From contig JAHBBC010000026.1 of assembly GCA_019915015.1 (NCBI GenBank), forward strand, positions 1 to 64,000: DNA of 64,000 nucleotides, written 5' to 3'. The notes under the pieces were generated by a model, which was given only the letters and a program-made list of their open reading frames with translations, was not told where the DNA came from and searched no databases. The position numbers and the translations under genes were made by a program. The stretch is from Auriscalpium vulgare. Lineage: Eukaryota; Basidiomycota; Agaricomycetes; Russulales; Auriscalpiaceae. Below, piece after piece: positions 33,168 through 44,139 of the stretch; the stretch's first letter is position 1; every line of letters starts with the position of its first letter.

Positions 33168-33275
33168 TTCACCTTCGGAGACCCATGTCTTAGTAAACCA
33201 AGTGCTCCTGTAAACCTAGCATACATACCAGCTTTGGGGGAAAGAGGGGTGTCTCCTCCCGTGCTGTCGTCCGGC

Positions 33276-33283
33276 CCTTATAT
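33276..33283 (-). promoter_or_regulatory. TATA-like box of F-box gene B
   Basis: TATATAAG on the minus strand about 110 bp before the F-box gene B start codon. Confidence 0.4.
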
Positions 33284-33464
33284 AACATGTCTGGTACGGA
33301 GGCGCGCTTCCGCTGTGTGATTGGGACTCCGACAATGTCCTGTATGGGGAGCACCGCGCGACCCGCCTGACCTGTGACGTAGCCCGATCGGCCGTCCAGA
33401 CACGGAACAAGTGCGCGTGCTACCCGATCAACAGATTATGGTGTTCGACCCGATCAGTGCGCGT

Positions 33465-33803
33465 GTCCGTCCTGGACGGACGCCCCGCGTCCTGGCACAG
33501 TCAATTGGCGCGCACTTCGACAGCATCGCGGGGCCCGCATTGTCCGTCCCGGACGGACGCAACGCGTCCTCGCACGGCGAGTGCTGGCGCGCACCTCGAT
33601 ACGCGTCCTGGCACAGTCAATTGGCGCGCACTTCGCGGGGCCCACACTGTCCGTCCCGGACGGATGCAACGCGTCCTCGTACGGCGAGTGCTGGCGCGCA
33701 CCTCGATAGTGCCACGGCGGCGCAGCCCCTGACGGACGGCGGGCATGAATTGTAAGGAAGTTGCCCAAGGACCCCCTGCCTGTACGTCCGTCTGCGACGG
33801 ACA
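33465..33803. repeat. Palindrome cluster with tandem units between F-box genes B and C
   Basis: Palindromes lie at 33465-33481 (centre T), 33542-33558 (centre C), 33649-33665 (one mismatch) and a weaker one at about 33784-33803. Intervening sequence repeats in part (CCTGGCACAGTCAATTGGCG and GGCGAGTGCTGGCGCGCACC each twice). The remaining flank to 34106 has no gene that I recognise. Confidence 0.9.
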
Positions 33804-34106
33804 CCCTGAAGACCACACCTCGACAAGTGTTGCTCACATTCCGCTCGCTGACCGACGAAGACTACACGAGAGGCCCCCGCGGCGGCACTGGACAAATTTA
33901 TGCTATAATTCCCGCTACCTATAGGTAGTGGGTCTTGCAGTGCACTCAATGCCCATTTTACTGCAATCGTGGGTTGATCTTGTAACACGATAGAGCTCGC
34001 TTACACGACCTGATCGAGACGCTACCTGGCAATGCCTCTCATACAACAGCATCCACCTCACCTCCCCTGGTACTAGTGTAGCCCTACGCAATTATACATA
34101 CTGCAG

Positions 34107-35611
34107 TCAGATCTCATCACTAAGTTCAAAGCGCCCAGCAGGGGGCGTAGGGGCTGCCACTGCATCATGGTACCGGTCAACCCAGTGGCAGCAATCCAAC
34201 TTCACCATCGTACCAGCGGTCGCCCAGGTGGACCAAAGCAAAAGTGCCTGGTCCTGTAGCACACATCTCTGAAATATCACCGTGCGTTCCGCCCTGCCCC
34301 ACCTCGCTTCCGCTAGAAAACCCCCGGAGTGGAAGAGGCTGACCTGTTCACAGTCGTGGATGGTGACCCGAGCGAGTTGCGGGAGGAACTGCCCGCCCTG
34401 AGCACCCACGCAGGCTCTCATCCACCCTTCGGCCCCACCCTGGTTGAGGGTGACCACAGTGAGCTGGTGTAGGGGACGCATGACTTCCCTCCAGACTGAA
34501 AAATCCGGATTCATGGTGGCACCAAGGTACCGAAACGCCTGTATGTTTCGCCTTCTGAGCAGCCGCAGGCAAGCGGACAGCCACGCCATACGGTCCTCAT
34601 AAACGGAGACGACTATTGTCGCATCTTCTGTATCATTCGTGATGTGGAGACAGCAGCTTGTGTCATTGTTCCGCACGGACACAGAGACTGTCGTAGGTGT
34701 CTGAAGAGTAGGCTGTGGGTGGCATGACAATGAATAACGTGGGCTCATAGGCAGAAATTCCAAACATACGCTGCTCTCCGGAAATGCTAGGGCAGCTGCA
34801 ATCCCTCCCATCTCGGACGGATCAATGTGACCATTGCTGAGCGTGATCTTCCGTTGACAGGTGGGGGGATTATCACCATGGATAGGAACTGCAGCATCCC
34901 ATCCGGAGGGCCACGGCCTGTGAGACGCAGGACCCGGAGGTGGGGTAATGTCACGGCTTGTACTTCCACACCCATGTGGAAGTCAACGTTGAACTCCAGG
35001 TGCTGCAATGAAGCGAATGTCCGAAGGGGCTGCAGCGCTCTGGGGACTGAATAGTTGTTGCGGTCGATGAATCCATAGCTGACTCGGTGACCAAGTGAGA
35101 TGTTGGTCAGGCTATGGCATCCCTGGGAGAGAAATTCGGTGGGCCATTCATGGCGCCCGACCGGTGTAGCAAGCAAGATGCCCACCAGCGCGTCCGCCGG
35201 GCCAGTCATCCGCCGCAGCAGTGAGTAGGTGTCACCAGCTTGTCGAAGATCAACATGTCGTAGACGACCCTGGTGCTTGATGAGGAGTGCACAGGTTGCA
35301 TGGTCGAGCTGGCGGCGGGCGATGAAGTCGACCAAAGCATGTTTTGAGCGTTCAAACAACTCTGTGGTCCACCACGGCCCATACCCCATGTCGATATGTG
35401 TCCACAGGTCGCCCTGGTGTAATGCCACCTCGCGCAAATAGCGGTTCAGGCCACTCAACGCGAGCAACTCTCTCATCGAGTGTCCGTATTCATCGGCGAC
35501 AAGCCGGAATATCTTCTCAACGACCTCAACGGGCTGGTTCTGGAGGACCATGACGGGGTTTCTGTGGGAGCACGCTGTGAGCCATATGTACCACATGCGT
35601 CGTAGGGGCAT
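34107..35611 (-). CDS. F-box protein C, one apparent frameshift
   Basis: The ATG at 35611 (alternative at 35551, MVLQNQPVEVVEKIFRLVA) opens an F-box-like region. Then come SLQHLEFNVDFHMGVEVQAV and LPHLRVLRLTGRGPPDGML. At 34863-34868 (G6 on the plus strand) the frame moves by one base, and the new frame reads PTCQRKITLSNGHIDPSEMG on to FELSDEI at 34107. The PTCQR element matches PSTCQR and PSNCQR in genes A and D, supporting the join. TATATAAA lies about 65 bp upstream. It is a predicted SCF adaptor. The single-base break may be an assembly error in a homopolymer. Confidence 0.72.
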
Positions 35612-35931
35612 TTACGCACTTTCGGTGATACAGCGACGAGCTCGTCTGCCACCCATGGATGGCCCTCTGGCGTTTATATATCCTCACTGCATTTCAAATC
35701 GCGCACTTTCTGCTGTCAACGGGATTCTTCGCAGCGGCCTTCTCTGCCATGTCGGCATTCATTTCCGCATCTGAGTTGAATTTAATTTTAACCTTGTCTA
35801 TATCTGGCATTTAATTTTCTTGCGCAGCGCGACTGCTCTTCTCTGCGCCATCGCATGAACACTCTCAATTTGGAAGACACAACGAGGCGAGGAAGGCGTC
35901 ACTGCAAGCTCAGCTGGTAACCCACTCGGCC
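35612..35931. other. Upstream flank of F-box gene C
   Basis: Holds the TATATAAA box (near 35675) and otherwise AT-richer sequence without a gene. Confidence 0.45.
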
Positions 35932-36216
35932 TGTCCGTCCAGGACGGACAGCGCGCGCGGGGCCTAAGCTGTCCTCACGCATAGCGGTGCCCCTCAATCT
36001 GTCCGTCCCGGACGGACACGCGTGGGTGGCACCGCACCTGGACGGACAGGCCGAGCGCGGGGCCTAAGCTGTCCCCACGCACAGCGGTGCCCCTCAATCT
36101 GTCCGTCCCGGACGGACACGCGTGGGTGGCACCGCACCTGGACAGACAGGCCGAGCGCGGGCCTAAGCTGTCCCCACGCATAGCGGTGCCCTCAATCTGT
36201 CCGTCCCGGACGGACA
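35932..36216. repeat. Tandem units of about 100 bp with palindromes
   Basis: Perfect TGTCCGTCC-N-GGACGGACA lies at 35932-35950 (centre A), 36000-36018, 36100-36118 and 36198-36216 (centre C). Units share CACGCGTGGGTGGCACCGCA, GGCCGAGCGCGG and CCTAAGCTGTCC. An extra half site GGACGGACA follows the second palindrome. The region to 36660 contains no recognised gene. Confidence 0.92.
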
Positions 36217-36660
36217 CGCGTGGGTGGCACCGCAGCTGACGCGTTGCACATCTTGCTGTATATGCCGTAAAATGCGGCATCGCGTCCAATTTTGACACAG
36301 AACGCCTCGAGGAAACGATGATATGTAGTAGCTTATATGGCTCAACGTGAGAAGAAAATTCGAAAATTTGTGCCAAATACTCCAACGAAGCTCTTGTTAT
36401 GCGTGACCTCAGTCTGATTGACAACACAACATGGCCCGTTGGTACCATTCAGTGGGTACAGTACTGTATATGACCGCCAGGGACCCCTCACATCAGAGCG
36501 GCAACTTCTGCACTGCGCACCAGATGACCTTCCAACCGCGCACAATGATGACGGCGCTAGATGGGGTATCAGCCACAAGAGTTCCCTTACAGTGAAATAA
36601 CTTACGATGTACTCTCTGTGGCGACAGATGGCAACCATGCAGTGGCAGTTAACCAGACTT

Positions 36661-37617
36661 TCAGAGCTCTGAACCCCAAACAGTTGCCCGTATACTGGGA
36701 CGTATGTGGGCTGCCTCCACAGACAGAGCATGGCCAAATGCGTTCAGGCAAGTGATATCTGGACCTGTCTTCCCTGAAATCTGTGCCAACATTGTTACCT
36801 CACCGCTGGACCAAGCGCCGAAGAAAAGGACTGACCTCCAACATTGTGGATATCGCGTGTCCCAAGCCGAATACATCGAACTGAAACGGGTCACCAGCGT
36901 TCTCCTTGTCTTTGGGTGGTAATGTGCCACAACTGTATCCACATTCGCAGTCTCTCCCAGTCGGTAGTTTGGCAACCATCTAGATGACCCGAAATCAATG
37001 AAGAAGACCTTGTTCCCTTCCTTGTCAAACACAAGATTGGAGGGTGCAATGTCCTGGTGAGGAGAAATATTAGTGAATCCCTGGCAACCAGTTGTTTCCA
37101 AAAGTAGGCCCACAATATAAGCTATCTTGTTGTCATGCATGAAGCGCACTCCCTACAGGTGAATGATCAGTTTTCCATGTCAGATATTATATATTTGGTC
37201 TGCCAATAAATACCTCAATTAGTTGTTCAATGACATTCAAAAAACTCCACTGGGGTCCGCGCCAGAGCCACATGACTCGGTCTTGCGTCGACATTCGAGG
37301 CATGACAATTATCGCTGTAGATTCACACTCCAATATCTCGGCAGGGATTGTGTGGTTATGACGGTGAGGCAGGTGGGTGAGGATGCGCAGGATGGATAGC
37401 TCCTCTGAGTCGCGGTCAACGACCTTGATCACATACTCCTCGCCCTCATGTCCGTCTGCGAACACCACAGTCGATTGCCAGTTCTACACATCGACTCGTC
37501 AGGACGTTCTGCCAGTCGAGAACGTAGAAATTGCCTCACCGCTGTCCTGCTGGTCAATACAATGCGTCTCCTCGCAAGGGCCTCGAGCTGATCATCCTGC
37601 CAGACGTATGGCTGCAT
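36661..37617 (-). CDS. Protein-kinase-like protein
   Basis: The ATG at 37617 starts MQPYVWQDDQLEALARRRIV. The intron GTGAGG..TGTGTAG (about 37540-37484) joins SRTA to NWQSTVVFADGHEGEEYVIK, where K is the likely ATP lysine. Later parts are ECESTAIIVMPRMST, EGVRFMHDNKIAY, DIAPSNLVFDKEGNKV and FFIDFGSSRWLP, which contains the DFG motif. With the intron ending ..CTCACCAG, the catalytic loop reads Y-I-D-I-A-P-S-N rather than H-R-D. Near 36918 the frame moves by one base, and PPKDKENAGDPFQFDVFGLG follows as a C-lobe segment. The 3' end is uncertain. It may be an atypical kinase or a decaying one. It is divergent from the gene at 37787, with a 170-bp gap. Confidence 0.6.
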
Positions 37618-37786
37618 TAATGTTATGGTGGATAGAACAAAGAGGGGTGACAAACTAAGTTCAGAGCAAGATATCTGCTTTGCACTCAGTTTCTGACTCC
37701 GCTGCGACAACCTTACAATAATAGATGGAGGTACATAAGGAACCCAAAGCGATTTGTGGACCACGCTGCTCTTTCTCCCAACCACC

Positions 37787-38432
37787 ATGTCCCCTCTACC
37801 AAACATTGTCTTTGTCCGCGTCGCGGACCGTCTCGAGGACTTGCTGAGCTCCGGGGATACGCTACAAACGTTCGCGACGAGCGTCGTCCCCGTGATCGTC
37901 CCTGTGGACGACGAGCTAACGTGCGTACTCCAACATGTTGCCCTTACTATAGTGTAGCTCACATTACATTCATGTCAGCGTCGCTATCACGCAAACGTCT
38001 GAATCACACAACTTCAATGAGAGCCGGAAGCGCTTCAGCATTACGGATGCGGTAGGGTTGTATTGGGTGTCAACGGTGTACATCACCGACGTCCTCGGCA
38101 CCACCAACTGGCGCGCCATCGTCGAAGCCCTCACGAGGGCCTTGAGGAGGCTCGGCACCGGCCCCAGCGGCGCGCAGCCGCTCAGCGCCACCGAGAGTGT
38201 CCTCGTCCAGGTGGGTCCCCTCCGTCTCTACCATGCAGGGCACATGCTGATGCGGTACAGTAAAACCGCGGGCCGAAGCCGGCCCGCCGGCCCCCACGTG
38301 AGCGTCCGGATGTGGAGGACGGCGGAGCAAGCGGGCGGTGGGGCGCATGTGCTGAAAATATTCTTGGTTCGCGTTTGTTGTACAATCATGCTGTATTGTC
38401 GCTGTGAAGTACGAGTCATTGATAGTCATTGA
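37787..38432 (+). CDS. Unrecognised small protein divergent from the kinase-like gene
   Basis: The ATG at 37787 is in a good context (CCACCATGT). Exon 1 encodes MSPLPNIVFVRVADRLEDLL. An intron 37921-37978 (GTGCGT..TGTCAG) joins ELT to VAITQTSESHNFNESRKRFS, and the frame then stays open through YWVSTVYITDVLGTTNWRAI and VLVQVGPLRLYHAGHML to TGA at 38430-38432. There is no recognised domain, signal peptide or repeat. The last 30 codons, rich in Cys and Val, may be intronic or untranslated. Confidence 0.5.
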
Positions 38433-38599
38433 TTTTCCTGCCCCTGTCCAAACTCGAAAAGCGCCGCTGCGTGCGGCAGCTGCCTTACTTGTTGCACGCA
38501 CGGATCGTCAGGTCGGGTGCGCCTCATCGATTCGCGATGAACATGCAAATGCCACGGGTAGATGACTACGTCTCAGCGCCGACGCGCCCAACCAATTGT

Positions 38600-38960
38600 C
38601 CCCTATAGTAGGAGACAATGAGGTTAGCGAGCTTGACAGTGTTAAATGCTCGACAGGATGGATTAAGTACGACGGCACTTTTCACACCCCCGGTAGCTTG
38701 TTTTCATGCCAGTGGAGCGCAGCCAAACTATGTAGGCAACAGGTGTCCGCCGCATCGACCCTATTTGTCCGTCGCGGACGGACGGTTCGCGGCACCCCCT
38801 GTGCGAACACGTGACCTGTATGGGGTGGTCAGGGAGCGTCCGTCCAGGACGGACAGCTCCACCCCTTGATAGCGACCTTGGCATATTGTTCGATGCTCGA
38901 CTACGACAGCAGTGTTTACGCGCCACATCAGGGGAAGCCTGTTTCACGCCGGTGGGCAAG
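38600..38960 (+). repeat. Dispersed repeat R, copy 3 (partial)
   Basis: Matches 10008-10330 on the same strand (GGTTAGCGAGCTTGACA, TTTTCATGCCAGTGGAGCGC, ACGTGACCTGTATG, GATAGCGACCTTG). Palindromes lie at 38767-38783 (GTCCGTC-GCG-GACGGAC) and 38838-38854 (centre A). It precedes F-box gene D, with the inverted copy R2 on the other side. Confidence 0.85.
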
Positions 38961-39116
38961 AAGTGTCCAATCCTCAGGGTGTCCGTACAGACGGCTCGTG
39001 CCTCTCCTGGCCAATCACATGACCTGCATGAGGTGTCCCGCCTGAACCAGCTGCCAGCGATGAAGTTGTCATGTTGCTCGGCTGGCGTGAACCACTTTGT
39101 GGGCAGGCGCGCACGT

Positions 39117-39133
39117 GTCCGTCCGGGACGGAC
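39117..39133. repeat. Single palindrome upstream of F-box gene D
   Basis: GTCCGTCC-G-GGACGGAC, perfect, about 310 bp before the F-box gene D start. Short CAGGGT-rich direct repeats follow at about 39140-39235. Confidence 0.9.
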
Positions 39134-39321
39134 GCAACCTGGTGTCAGGGTTGGGCATGGTACCCTGACACAGGGTCACTGCGACAGGGTCGGTGACAAG
39201 CCTGCGTCAGGGTCGGTCATAGCCCTGCAGCAGGGCCAACATGTATAGTATATGATAGGCGATAGATTGTTGATGGCATCACCAATGTATCATTCGCCTG
39301 GACATACCGGGAAAGCAGCTC

Positions 39322-39329
39322 GTATAAAA
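39322..39329 (+). promoter_or_regulatory. TATA-like box of F-box gene D
   Basis: TATAAAAG about 115 bp upstream of the ATG at 39444. Confidence 0.45.
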
Positions 39330-39443
39330 GGGCTGTGACCAGGTTTTCCTCTGGTGCAGCCTTTGAAAGCCCCAGTCTTGTAGGTCTTCAAAGTCTAAGG
39401 CCCTTGCATTGATGATGCTAACGAAGTGGAGTAGTGATCAAGA

Positions 39444-40811
39444 ATGCCCTCACGTCTGGCAGCAGAACATTGGGAGAAATATTCCTACACTTGAAGGCAA
39501 TCGTGAAACATTCACGGAGTGGAAGTTGGACGGTCGTCTTGCTGGTGTGCCGGGATTGGAATCACGTTGCCGTCAATTTGCCTGCACTGTGGGTCACAAT
39601 CTACACCCGACATGGCCCGGGCGCTGTGGCGAAGTACCTCGAGAGGACGCGTCGCGCACCAATCACCCTGGTCGTGCGGCCAGTCAAACTGCGCCGCACA
39701 TTATCGAAGCAGATGGTCAAAACAATCTTGGCTTGCCAGGACCGCTTGGAACGCCTCCATTTCTTTGTGACTGATGATACTCGCGCCTTGTGGAGTGATC
39801 TTTCGAAGGAGGTTCTTGCCGGGCCATTGAAGTCACTTGCAATCTCCAACCATCCGGTGTACGCGGTGGACTTGCGCATGCCGGAGGTACTGCGGTTCTG
39901 CGGCGCCTTCGCTGGCCTGACGAACCTTGCAGTGCGAATGCACCTTCTGCCCGGAGGCACCCAACCAACCATCACCTTGCCGAAACTGGAGAACCTGACT
40001 ATTTGGGGGGAGTCCATGGGGGAGGCTACAACGCTCATCTCACACATCCATCACCCATCCAACTGTCAACGTGCCTATATGTGGTTCCCCAACGATTGGC
40101 CAGAGGCCTACCCAGCGATATCAGAGGAGGCGTTCATCCGGCTCATGGTGAATCCCCCCACTGGAATGGGACAGGTGGGGTTCAGGTTATATTTTGCAAT
40201 TCATTCAATGAAGGGTTGAACATCTTTTACAGGAGAATGTCGAAGACATTGCCTACGATGCTTGTATTGAAAAATGGGAGGGCCACCTGAGGATCCATAT
40301 AATCGCGCGCACGCACGGTGACGAGGTTAAGGCCTGCTACATCACTGTCCCTTGGCGCCTCGCGCTGAGTCGTCGTCTTGCCCAGGCTGCTGTCCCTGCG
40401 ATGTCCGGGCTCAAGATAGAGCGGCTGCTTTACTCAGTAGGCGACACGTCGGCCGATGAAGATGTGTGGAGGGAATGGCTGGCATCGGCCCACCACCTGT
40501 ACGAGGTGACGGTCGACGGACACAACGCGCTGGCCTTCTGTCAGGCGATGAGTAAGGCGCCTGTGGATGGGTCGTACCTGCCCAGCCTGCACACGTTGAA
40601 TATTGACGAGGTGAACTTCATGAACTCCCCGACTGCGACATTCCCCCAGGATGTCGAGATGTGGAGGACGAGTCGGGATCGGGCTGCATTTTCGGTCTTG
40701 CTTTCGTGTTGCAGGATGACAAAAGGGATGCTCGCGGCGTGGGAGGAGGGAGCTCCAGGGCTAAAGATAAAGAGGTGGAGCTGTACGGTTGTTAAGGTGA
40801 AGGTGGCTTAG
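39444..40811 (+). CDS. F-box protein D
   Basis: The ATG at 39444 starts MPSRLAAE, matching MQSRLATE of gene A. One base appears to be missing near 39467, after which the frame reads TLGEIFLHLKAIV and SWTVVLLVCRDWNHVAVNLP, an F-box-like region. LRR-like segments follow (LPKLENLTIWGESMGEATTL, ISHIHHPSNCQR). The intron from GTGGGG near 40170 to TTTTACAG near 40233 joins TGMGQ to ENVEDIAYDACIEKWEGHLR. It ends GMLAAWEEGAPGLKIKRW..VKVKVA, TAG at 40809-40811. It is the most complete of the A/D pair. It is flanked by repeat R copies in opposite orientation (38.6-38.96 and 40.7-41.43 kb). Predicted SCF substrate adaptor. Confidence 0.75.
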
Positions 40812-41430
40812 GTACAAGTTGTTTAAGTCCTGTTTCAAACAAGTGTTATCGCACCATCATGTCATGCAGGATGAACGTCGAGGACGGACCGCGCAGCGCG
40901 CGGCGAGATATAAACATAGCGCAGAGAGGAATGTAAACGGGCCTGAAACATCACAATAGTGAGACACCTACCAGGCAGGGCAAATTAAGGCATTCCGCCA
41001 CCATAATTCGCTATTGGAACACCTCGAAAGCGGTGGTTGTTGCTAAGGTGGGGGTTTGGGAATGCGACATGGGACGGGTTGTTGAGGTCGCTCTGAGGGG
41101 ATGGGCGCGTCCGTCCGGGACGGACGCTCGCAGACCGCCCCATGCAAGTCACGTGATTTTGCAGGAGAGCCGCGTCCGACGTCGCGTCGCGCGACCGTCT
41201 GCCCACATAATTTTGGCTGCGCTCCACCGGCATGATAACAAACTACCTGATATGGCGCGTAAACAGGGCTTCGAGGATTTCAGAATTTGTCAAGGTCGCT
41301 ATCAAGGGTTGGGAGTGTGCGCGTCCGGCCAGGACGGACACTCCCAGGCCACCTCTTACAGGTCACGTGATTGCGTAGGAGTGCCGCGCGGCGTCCGCGG
41401 CCGTCCGTCCGCGACGGGCCCTTGCGGTTG
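40690..41430 (-). repeat. Dispersed repeat R, copy 2 (inverted)
   Basis: The reverse complement matches 10131-10850 over about 720 bp, including the 3' end of the F-box reading frame, the flank with ATATAAACATAGCGCAGAGA, the stretch around CCACCGCTTTCGAGGTG, and two palindrome positions. A perfect 21-bp palindrome lies at 41107-41127, and mutated ones near 41321-41341 and 41400. With copy 3 it brackets F-box gene D as an inverted pair. Confidence 0.88.
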
Positions 41431-42205
41431 TCTTATAATTAGTCGGTTGTCTCGGGCCGCCTAGGCGAGAACGAGCCGGCGTGGGAAGGAGTCTGCGAGC
41501 TTGCGCCAGTCCGCCTCTCGTACCGCGTCCACCACCGCTGCAGCCTCCACCACCAAGCACCCTGCACACCAGCATCCGATGCGCTTGAACAGGACCGAGC
41601 CCAGTTGGAAGCGAGAGGCTCGCAAGCTGAAGCAGCGAGAGGAGACGGCCATAAGATGGTGGGTCCTATGAGCACTCGCCCGTCGCAGATCGCTCACAGC
41701 GTGGAGCAGGGGCGCGCCAGCCTCCGGATGTGTCTGGAAGGACGGCGGGATTGTGTGGGATCCTGTCCGGGCGGCATTGCTGCGGAAGAAGCGGGGCACG
41801 AGCGAGAGGGGAGTATTTGGTGGGCCACTGAGGGCCCCTGCGGGGCCTCCACGCGTCAACGACCAGATGGTCCGCAACGCGATCGCTGCTGTCTGGAGGC
41901 GGAATGGCTGGGGCGTCTCGGGGGTGGGCAATGGCGGGGAAGGGGACGCCTGAGGCGGCTCGGGGTGGAATGGCTGGCATGACGACGTCTGGGGCGGTGG
42001 GTTTGCCGGCGTTGACGAGTCCTCGTCCTCGGGGAGTGGATGAGACGGCCTCCGCAGCGGGCGCCGCACGTAGCTCCCACCGAATACAGTCGCTGCATCT
42101 GTGCCCCCCTCTTGCCCGACGCGTGGCCTTCACTGGCATTTGCAAGTGTTTGCAAGGGCGTCACAGGTGGTCCTTCCTTGCCAGACAGATCAGTGCAATG
42201 GGGTG
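41431..42205. other. GC-rich stretch, no recognised gene
   Basis: Long open frames exist on both strands because of high GC content. The plus frame near 41753 reads NDQMVRNAIAAVWRRNGWGV, which looks protein-like, but no family is recognised and neighbouring frames are equally open. A decayed gene is possible. Confidence 0.3.
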
Positions 42206-42590
42206 TCAATAGACTGTAATATAGATGTGTCTGTCTACAAAGGAAGATACATAAAACTTTCTACACTTGTCGAGGACGTTCTCTGAAGTCAGTGGCGAGG
42301 AGCTTGCGGCCCGAATCGCAGCATGAGGTGCACGCTCCGGTGGATGTCCTTGACGGCAATCGCGCTTGCCTGCCTGCGGAGGCCCGTTCGGAACTTTCGC
42401 GACACCCAGTAAGTACATGAGATGGTTCGGCTCTGACGCTGGCCCGAACGGTGGAAACCACTCCACGTACGCGAGGTGGGCGGGGCCAACGTAGTCCATT
42501 GGAAACGCTGCCGCGCGAGCTTTCACCGGGAGGGTGAAGACGACACGCACCTGCGCAGCTTGATACCCTACAGCGGCAGCGTTAGCATCT
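42206..42590 (-). pseudogene. Plavaka transposase relic, C-terminal part
   Basis: The minus strand reads QVRVVFTLPVKARAAAF, HLAYVEWFPPFGPASEPNHL, then in a shifted frame VKDIHRSVHLMLRFGPQAPR, and back to SENVLDKCRKFYVSSFVDRH..ITVY before the stop. It corresponds to the Plavaka end at 3880-4210. Similarity stops at about 42590, just before the satellite, so the rest of the element was lost or displaced when the array formed. Confidence 0.75.
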
Positions 42591-42628
42591 CAGCTGCTCC
42601 TGTCGGGGACCGCGGCGTACCTATCGCA

Positions 42629-43819
42629 GTGTGAGCGTCCTGGACGCCCACTGCACGCGCAATTGCTGTCAGCGGGCCCTGCGCTGTGTGTGTCCGTCCG
42701 GGACGGACACTGCAGAGCACAGGCAACACGCTACGGAGGCTGGCGCACGGCGTGCGCGTCCTGGACGCCCACTGCACGCGCAATTGCTGTCTGCGGGCCC
42801 TGCGCTGTGTGTCTCTGTCAAGGAAAGATGCTGCAGAGCATGCTGCGCAGGCTGGCGCGCGGTGTGGGCGTCCTGGACGCCCACTGCACGCGCAATTGCT
42901 AGCGCTGTCAGCGGGCCCTGCGCTGTGTGTGTCAAGGAAAGATGCTGCCGAGCATGCTGCGCAGGCTGGCGCGCGGTGTGGGCGTCCTGGACGCCCACTG
43001 CACGCGCAATTGCTGTCTGCGGGCCCTGCGCTGTGTGTCTCTGTCAAGGAAAGATGCTGCCGAGCATGCTGCGCAGGCTGGCGCGCGGCGTGCGCGTCCT
43101 GGACGCCCACTGCACGCGCAATTGCTGTCTGCGGGCCCTGCGCTGTGTGTGTCAAGGAAAGATGCTGCCGAGCATGCTGCGCAGGCTGGCGCCCGGTGTG
43201 GGCGTCCTGGACGCCCACTGCACGCGCAATTGCTGTCTGCGGGCCCTGCGCTGTGTGTCTCTGTCAAGGAAAGATGCTGCAGAGCATGCTGCGCAGGCTG
43301 TGGGCGTCCTGGACGCCCACTGCACGCGCAATTGCTGTCTGCAGGCCCTGCGCTGTGTGTGTCCGTCCGGGACGGACACTGCTGAGCACAGGCAACACGC
43401 TACGGAGGCTGGCGCACGGCGTGCGCGTCCTGGACGCCCACTGCACGCGCAATTGCTGCCTGCGGGCCCTGCGCTGTGTGTCTCTGTCAAGGAAAGATGC
43501 TGCAGAGCATGCTGCGCAGGCTGGCGCGCGGTGTGGGCGTCCTGGACGCCCACTGCACGCGCAATTGCTGTCAGCGGGCCCTGCGCTGTGTGTGTCCGTC
43601 CGGGACGGACACTGCCGAGCACAGGCAACACGCTGCGGAGGGTGGCGCACGGCGTGCGCGTCCTGGACGCCCACTGCACGCGCAATTGCTGTCTGCGGGC
43701 CCTGCGCTGTGTGTCTGTCAAGGAAAGATGCTGCAGAGCATGCTGCGCAGGCTGGCGCGCGGTGTGGGCGTCCTGGACGCCCACTGCACGCGCAATTGCT
43801 GTCTGCGGGCCCTGCGCTG
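42629..43819 (+). repeat. 112/121-bp satellite, left part (11 units)
   Basis: Head-to-tail units of two kinds. The common kind (108-112 bp) has TGTCAAGGAAAGATGCTGC. The other (about 121 bp) has the palindrome TGTCCGTCC-G-GGACGGACA and GAGCACAGGCAACACGCT in its place. All share GCGTCC-T-GGACGCCCACTG, CACGCGCAATTGCTGTC and GCGGGCCCTGCGCTG. Palindrome-type units occur at 42691-42709, 43360-43378 and 43593-43611. The array is cut at GCGCTG (43819) by the CACTA-like element and resumes at 49885. Confidence 0.95.
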
Positions 43820-43839
43820 CACAGCGTATTGCCCGAAAA
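43820..43839 (+). repeat. Left terminal inverted repeat
   Basis: CACAGCGTATTGCCCGAAAA, an exact inverted match to 49865-49884. Confidence 0.95.
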
Positions 43840-44139
43840 CGTGATGCCGCTACTTCTCGTCTGTTCTCCAGATTAGACGGAAATGTGATGAAGAAGTGCT
43901 GACTGAGAATGCGACCGTGGATGATTTCCGTCACCTTTCCGTTGGCCTGGAAATTTGCTGTGAAGTCGACGAGAATCCGAAAGCGGACATATGTTCGCAC
44001 AGCTGAACAACCACGTGTGCGATAAGTAGTGTATCTGCTCAATATCTGCTGGCAACGCGAACGCCGCTACCACTCATACTTTCTAACTTCTCGTCGACTT
44101 TGATATTGCTGGCAACCTTCAGGAATTCAGCCCTCCATC

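Noticed and set aside
10130..41430. Palindromes as bacterial-type terminators or as ends of one MITE family
   Set aside because: The sequence is fungal, copies lack T-tracts, and flanks differ between clusters, with no common element length or target duplication.
41461..42069. 202-codon minus-strand gene
   Set aside because: The opposite strand is open as well and neither shows a recognisable family; composition explains the open frames.
42631..43902. Overlapping 423- and 396-codon frames in the left satellite block
   Set aside because: Same satellite artefact as in the right block.
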